Shown here: positions 1 to 64,000 of the stretch, one piece after another | Layout of the letters: every line of letters starts with the position of its first letter | Numbering within the stretch: position 1 is the stretch's first letter | Source of the DNA: Seriola aureovittata | Taxonomy: Eukaryota; Chordata; Actinopteri; Carangiformes; Carangidae | NCBI RefSeq assembly: GCF_021018895.1 | Contig: NC_079387.1 | Span: 5,979,083-6,043,082, forward strand | Length of the DNA: 64,000 nt | Direction of reading: 5' to 3' | Made by a program: the position numbers and the translations under genes | The notes under the pieces: model-generated | What the model was told of the DNA's origin: nothing | Database searches by the model: none | Seen by the model: only the letters and a program-made list of their open reading frames with translations

Positions 1-1857
1 TGGCCAGATTTGGTATTTAAAGGAAGATTCTGGCTTATTACAACTTGGGTCTTGTTCATCATTCTCTCAGCAAACTGTTGGGAGTACAATTTAACTCTTT
101 GCGTTCATGTTGTTTCATGTTTTTGGCCCCGTTGCACTTGGCTGTAGTGTATAGTCACACATAGTTTCATCTTTAACAGCAGGGAGCTATAGCTTTTAAT
201 TAATTAAACAAGAGTAAATAGTGCAGTTATTGGGGACTACTTTTATCTGCGGATTAACACACATTAGTGACTATTTATTCTTATGCCAAAGTGTTGGATC
301 CTTGTGGTGGACCATGAAATAGCAATGACCCTGGTTTGACCCCAGCTCCTGCTACACAACCAGCACTTGCTAGATGTAGGATCAATTCATTATTAGTTTT
401 GGTCTTTTTATGGGATTTGTTGTGTCATTACTTGAGTGCATACTTCTCGAAGAAATCACATGAAAACCAACATGTGCAGTGTGACCGCCCACTTACAACA
501 TTATCGGACATTTATTTCTGTCTTTCTTTGTCTCTGGGGAGCTCCCTCACATACGGAGCTAACAAGATCCTCATCCATCATGCTAATGCTAAAGACTATC
601 TGATATACATTAAGAGCAAACAAGGGAGGGAGAATGGACAAGTGACACAGTGAAAGAGACACAGAGACGGAGAGAGACTGAGGGAGAAAGCGAGGAGAGG
701 GAGAAAACAGGCTGGTAATGAAGTACCCACCACTAGTGGATGAGAGCTAAAGTGGTCTAACAGATCTGTCAGGCTGCTAGACTGTGGCTAATTATCCCTC
801 CTCCTCTTTTGTCTGCATCCTCTCCTCTGTCACTTCTTCTCCCTCGAATTTACTCAGCCTATCTAACACATTTTCTCTCCCTCTCTCCCTCCGTTTTGGC
901 TCTGCCTTTCTTCCCTCTTTCCCTACACTCTTTTCCTGCTTTCTCTTTTCTCTCTCTCCCTCCGTCTGTCACTTCTTTCCATTCCCATCTGTCTTCTTTC
1001 CATGTCCAACCTCTCCCTCTCTGTATCCTCTCTTTCTCTGGATTAGATTGGGTGTCTGGGGCTTAGTTTTTGATTTGCAAGTCAATAGTAATTTCTGTCA
1101 AGAGTTTAAGTTGAGGGAAGTTTTAATGTGGCCTGTATTATTTCATACGGGAAATGATAAATTTGCATTAGAATCCTCTGTAGATTTTCTCCTTTTCTCT
1201 CCCTCACAAGCAAAAGTGGCTGCAAGTTAAACTATCAGGTTTCAAAAAATTTCAGTAGTAATGATATGGAAGAAATGAAAACCTTGATATGCCTTGAACT
1301 TCTGCAAGCATTAACCCTTCTGTTATACTCAAATTAAGGGGCTCTATTATACTAAATTTAAAGTGTTACTCGAATGCAAGTAAATATTTTCATTATTCTA
1401 CTTAAATTGCCCTTAGGGGCTTCCACCATTCATTCCTACCATACAGTAGCTGTAGGTGTATTCGAGTCATAATATATCGAAAAGTATAAGTTTATATGTT
1501 CAGGATCAATGTGAACAAACAATTTATTACAATTTGAAAGGAATATTAGAAAATCAAACTCCAGAACCCTGGATTTAAAATTCAACATTGACTATGAGCT
1601 TAGACTACGAAATGCCAGAGCATCAGAGAGAGTAAAAGACTTTGCACTAAACATTAAAAACCATGGCTTTATTATTCCTCAAGTTTCTTATTTAACTTTT
1701 TGTCTCTTAAAATAGAGGGACTACAGTATGTCTCAAATCAAATTAAAGCTGAGATTTATCACTTAAACCTGACAGCCATTGTTTCATTGTTTCATTGTTT
1801 CATTGTCAACACAATGAAAACATGTCACTGCCCTGGTCCCTTTTTAACTTCAGTGCA

Positions 1858-1860
<3 letters not shown>

Positions 1861-1890
<30 letters not shown>
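1861..1890. repeat. (AT)15 microsatellite
   Basis: Perfect alternating AT run. Confidence 0.95.
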
Positions 1891-1893
<3 letters not shown>

Positions 1894-2110
1894 TCATCAT
1901 ATGATATCCATGAACACCTCAGATTGTCTCGAGTAATTCCAGTCATATTGATTTTGTGTTCATATCTGTATCTGTACAAGATGCATCTGGTGGTCTGAGA
2001 GGCGCGGTGGCTTGAAATTCAAACAACATTAAGTTGAAGAGACGGCTGAGCGGAGGCAACCTTGTGCTTTCAGCGATGTGTTGAGCTGCACCTGGGTGAT
2101 TTTTATATGG

Positions 2111-2111
<1 letters not shown>

Positions 2112-2145
<34 letters not shown>
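2112..2145. repeat. (TG)17 microsatellite
   Basis: Perfect TG run. Confidence 0.95.
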
Positions 2146-2146
<1 letters not shown>

Positions 2147-2453
2147 ACATAAGAGAGAGGATTTATTATTTGTAGAACATAGTCTTGAAACACATACTGA
2201 GCCTTTAGCAAGATTTTAAACGGAAGGATAAACATACAAAACATTAATATTCCTCCATATTTTATGCCTGGCAGTCAAACTGACCCCACACAAACTCTTT
2301 GTAAGTATCAACATGTTCAGATTGATACTGACGTGTTCTTGTGTAATAGAAAGTAAAAATGATTTGAATTGCACTTTTAGAGATTTTAGCTTTGCTGAAG
2401 TCAAAATGATCACAGATGTAACAAAAGAGTTGCATGAATGATGCATGGCACTA

Positions 2454-2455
<2 letters not shown>

Positions 2456-2514
<59 letters not shown>
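2456..2514. repeat. (TG)29 microsatellite
   Basis: Perfect TG run followed by GGGG and a short second TG run. Confidence 0.95.
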
Positions 2515-2516
<2 letters not shown>

Positions 2517-2846
2517 GGTGTGTGTGCATATGTGAGGCTGTTACAACAGTGGAAGTGTGCATTCATGTTTTATGCATTTACCGGCTTGGCGGACCATGAA
2601 TGTAGATATGTGGAAATACTCTCTTGCTCATGCTGGTCAAGCAGTGGCTCCCGACCTTGTGTACACTCTGCGTATATATGCTGCAGCAAAGATGCAAATG
2701 CTATACGCACATTTAAAAAACAAACGCAGAGGTTTTACGCTACTTGAGAGGTAAAACTATGAGAGAACAAGCAGAAATGCATCAGTTTGGTCCTCAGAAG
2801 GATATTATCAAACCTTTTCCCCAAGCTCATCCCTCCTTTCTCTCAC

Positions 2847-61273
<58,427 letters not shown>

Positions 61274-61498
61274 CTGTCAACAACAACAAAAACACTCACT
61301 GTAAAATAAACAACACATAGGCGTCGTTAAAAGATACAGAAAATTAGGATAAAATACATGACACACTCATACACACACGCACACACACTCCCTTTCCATG
61401 TGCAAGCTCTTCAACATCCATTTGCATTTTCCTCCGGGCTACATAGATAGGGATACAAATTAGCTTACAGGTACCTGCCAAATACCAGAACAATTCAT

Positions 61499-61500
61499 GT

Positions 61501-61541
<41 letters not shown>

Positions 61542-61549
61542 TGTGTGTG
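61499..61549. repeat. (TG)n imperfect microsatellite
   Basis: TG run with TATG interruptions. Confidence 0.92.
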
Positions 61550-63282
61550 AGAGAGGTTGGGACACAGGTGCACAGCTACTTCAACCTTTATCTACCTGCC
61601 TCTCAACCACCCAATCTAGCCGATTGAAAAAAAAAGAAAAAGAAGAAGAAAAACAGGAGATAAAAGAGAAAGACAGATAGAGGGGCAGATAGAGATGAAA
61701 CGGAATGAGCTTCTCTAATAATCTCTGCAGAGGCTTGAACTGTGGCTTTTAACAGCAGATAAACAAGGACAGTACCACTGAAGATAAACAGGAAGAGGGC
61801 TGCTTTTGATACTGGATGGCTAACAGAGGGGACCTGCATGATTGGGGAATAGAAGAAGAAGATCACAGGAAGCAACAATCCCTGACTGTATGTTTAGTTT
61901 TTCTAATACACACACACACGCATCACTCCTATCATCAATCAAGCAGTATTACACTAGTGTGTGTAAGTTTAAGCATCGCAGTTTCAAATGAGGTTTTGCA
62001 CTTTTTGCCACTTAGCTACATAGCTAGAATTAATGAAGGTTTTAATGAAAGATTTTATGCACGCAGGTATTTAGCTAAATGCTAATGACTGTATTTTTGA
62101 TAGAGAGATGAATTGTAGGGTTGCTATTTCAAACAGAATTGATGTGTAAATTCTTTCTAGACAAATGTCTCCGTCAACTTAATGTAAGGAGCAGTGGGAA
62201 CTATGAGAACAGCTCCACTTATTCAGAGAAAAATCTGCCACCCTCAAAAGTTTTTCCTAAATCAATCGCTTGGAGAAACTTCCAAAAAAGAGGCGAAATT
62301 GTGACTTTCACAAATATTTTGCTTTTGTCCAGAGCTGCTGACAATCAATGCATTCAACCTCCAATAAAAACAAGACCTAAATATGATCAAAAATGTGAAC
62401 AAACATCTACGAGTAAGTGTTTTCGTGAGTTCTCAGCCTGCAGCAGAAGATGTGCAGTGGCCAAGCTGCCCTGACTTCAGTTGGGAGTTAATGCAGAGAG
62501 TACAGCCTTGACTGATGTAAAGGACCCCTGGGAGTCACGTGGCTAAAATGGTGCAGATGCAGAGGTGTGTCAGGTGTGAGCATGGTTAAGACTGGAGCAG
62601 GGTGTGAGCTGCAAAAGGCAGCCCGGGTGGTGAACAGAGAGGTGGCGCAAGTAAAGTGAACCCCAGGCCGGCGGCAGCATCCTGGACTAGCTGCTACAAA
62701 GATGGCAGACGCAAGTGCACGTGAGAACATAATGAATAATGGATCACGAAGAGCAATCACACATGGAGACCAAGAACAAAAGGGTTTTTTTTTTTTCTCC
62801 AGAGCTTTCCTGTAAAGTTTTTATAAAGTAACAGAAAAAAGGAGTGATGAGGTGTCTGTGTGAGTTAAAACAAAACAAAAAAAAAGCAAACATGTCTGAG
62901 AACAAAAGCAGTGAAGTTCAAGGTTTATGTGCTTCCTACACAACCCCAAGAACTAGGTGGGATCATTATAACACACTCTTCTGTCACTGTCACCCTGCTC
63001 TCGTTAACCTCTGCCAGGGTCACACACGTACTGTACACACAAATCCACATACACACACACATCCAATTTGCATTCTTATTGCTACATCTATTGCATGCTC
63101 ACAAACACCATCAGTCACATTCCTCTAAATTGAATTCACAGATACACACATGCATCAAATTTACATCTATTAGGGAACACAGTTACATCTAAATTACACG
63201 TGCACAACCCATGAATTGCACAAACACACACACAATCACACACACTCAGTGATGGTAAACAATCAAGCTGGGGCAGGATACA

Positions 63283-63390
<108 letters not shown>

Positions 63391-63624
63391 GATAGTCCTG
63401 AATGATGTATATGTATTCACACAGGATGTGTGGTATAAACAAACACACACACACACACAGTTTCAGCCCATTTACATTCATATAAAAAACAAACGGCGGC
63501 ACAAACAAGCTCATCAGGGGCAACCATAGCTTGTTAGCGCCGCACGCTAATATGCAGAATAGCTCCGCTCACCCATTTTAGTATCCCACTGACACAAACA
63601 CAAACAAACAGTCATTCCACTGGG

Positions 63625-63625
<1 letters not shown>

Positions 63626-63671
<46 letters not shown>
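63626..63671. repeat. (GA)23 microsatellite
   Basis: Perfect GA run followed by GGGAGGG. Confidence 0.92.
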
Positions 63672-63677
<6 letters not shown>

Positions 63678-64000
63678 AGGGAAAGAGAGAGAGGCGAGGG
63701 ACGGCGGGACGGATGAAAAGAGCAACGAGGAGTGAGACAGATGGAGCTCCCACTCTTGGTTGACTTCCTCTACATCAACGGAGGCCGAGTGCCTAACAAA
63801 CTCGCGGCCGGGACTCGCTGAAAATGTGCCCTCGCTCGCTCACCGTGGCTTCTTCAACTGCCAACCATCTGTTACCATGGCAAACTATCTGTGAGAGCCG
63901 TGCCTCCATTGTATCACAGTGCTGTCAAGACACCACTGTACTGTAAAATGCTGAAAAATCACCATCTGTCATTCCAGCCAAGTCTCTTCCTGAGCACCGT

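Larger units (their letters stand above)
1..2846 (-). other. pard3b intron after exon 15, incomplete
   Basis: No IQKLRKEY-type exon was found on the minus strand. It holds a pyrimidine-rich block on the plus strand at 784-1040, (AT)n at 1861-1890 and (TG)n at 2112-2145 and 2456-2514. The rest is AT-rich, with nothing recognised. Confidence 0.6.

Noticed and set aside
784..1230. 148-codon Ser/Phe/Leu-rich plus-strand ORF resembling a membrane protein
   Set aside because: The hydrophobic look comes from a TC-rich tract. All three frames give similar composition.
62121..62474. 117-codon plus-strand ORF in the first intron
   Set aside because: Normal composition but no recognised family, no splice context and no conserved motif. 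Treated as chance.
63700..64000. Possible 5' UTR or promoter of another gene at the window end
   Set aside because: GC-richer text with TCGCTCGCTCACC was considered, but there is no CpG island, no open frame with splice sites and no promoter motif.

Overview
The window reads as a teleost fish genomic segment. The organism is inferred from three things: a vertebrate Par-3 family gene whose linker exons differ from the mammalian ones, a decayed Tc1-like transposase in an intron, and very dense (CA)n/(TG)n and (GA)n microsatellites together with dispersed repeats of teleost type. No bacterial, viral or CRISPR features were seen.

The only gene I can support is pard3b (par-3 family cell polarity regulator beta, Par3-like), on the minus strand across almost the whole window. 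Fifteen coding exons lie between 61273 (5' side) and 2847 (3' side). All have GT-AG splice sites and matching phases, and together they give a continuous 2583-nt (861-codon) reading frame. The fragment starts inside PDZ1 and ends just after the GLYAKVNKP motif. The CR1 N-terminal exons, the promoter and the start codon lie beyond 64000. The terminal C-terminal exon or exons lie before position 1.

Layout, 5' to 3' on the minus strand: PDZ1 (61273-59594 and the first part of the 59594-59125 exon), the PDZ1-PDZ2 linker (rest of that exon), PDZ2 (57317-56498), PDZ3 (49164-45917), a disordered linker (44616-35070), the conserved [21 protein letters not shown] block (20088-19873), a lysine-rich segment (19117-18913), FGKKKED (3492-3397) and DPNYARI/GLYAKVNKP (3131-2847). 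Introns range from 183 bp to 15.4 kb. They hold microsatellites, long purine-rich tracts, a Tc1 relic, other probable dispersed repeats and some repeat-poor islands.

Three observations deserve attention. (1) The linker exon at 44616 can be read past a good donor into a 272-codon open frame with four Y-x-(Y/F)-G-(F/Y) repeats, a stop and a nearby AATAAA. This is a possible alternative last exon that would give a short PDZ-only Par3b. (2) The 3' splice site of the second PDZ2 exon has a pure (TG)11 tract in place of a polypyrimidine tract, and two linker exons have CA repeats directly after their donors. (3) A roughly 100-bp element of unknown family occurs twice in opposite orientations, with 47 of 52 core bases identical.
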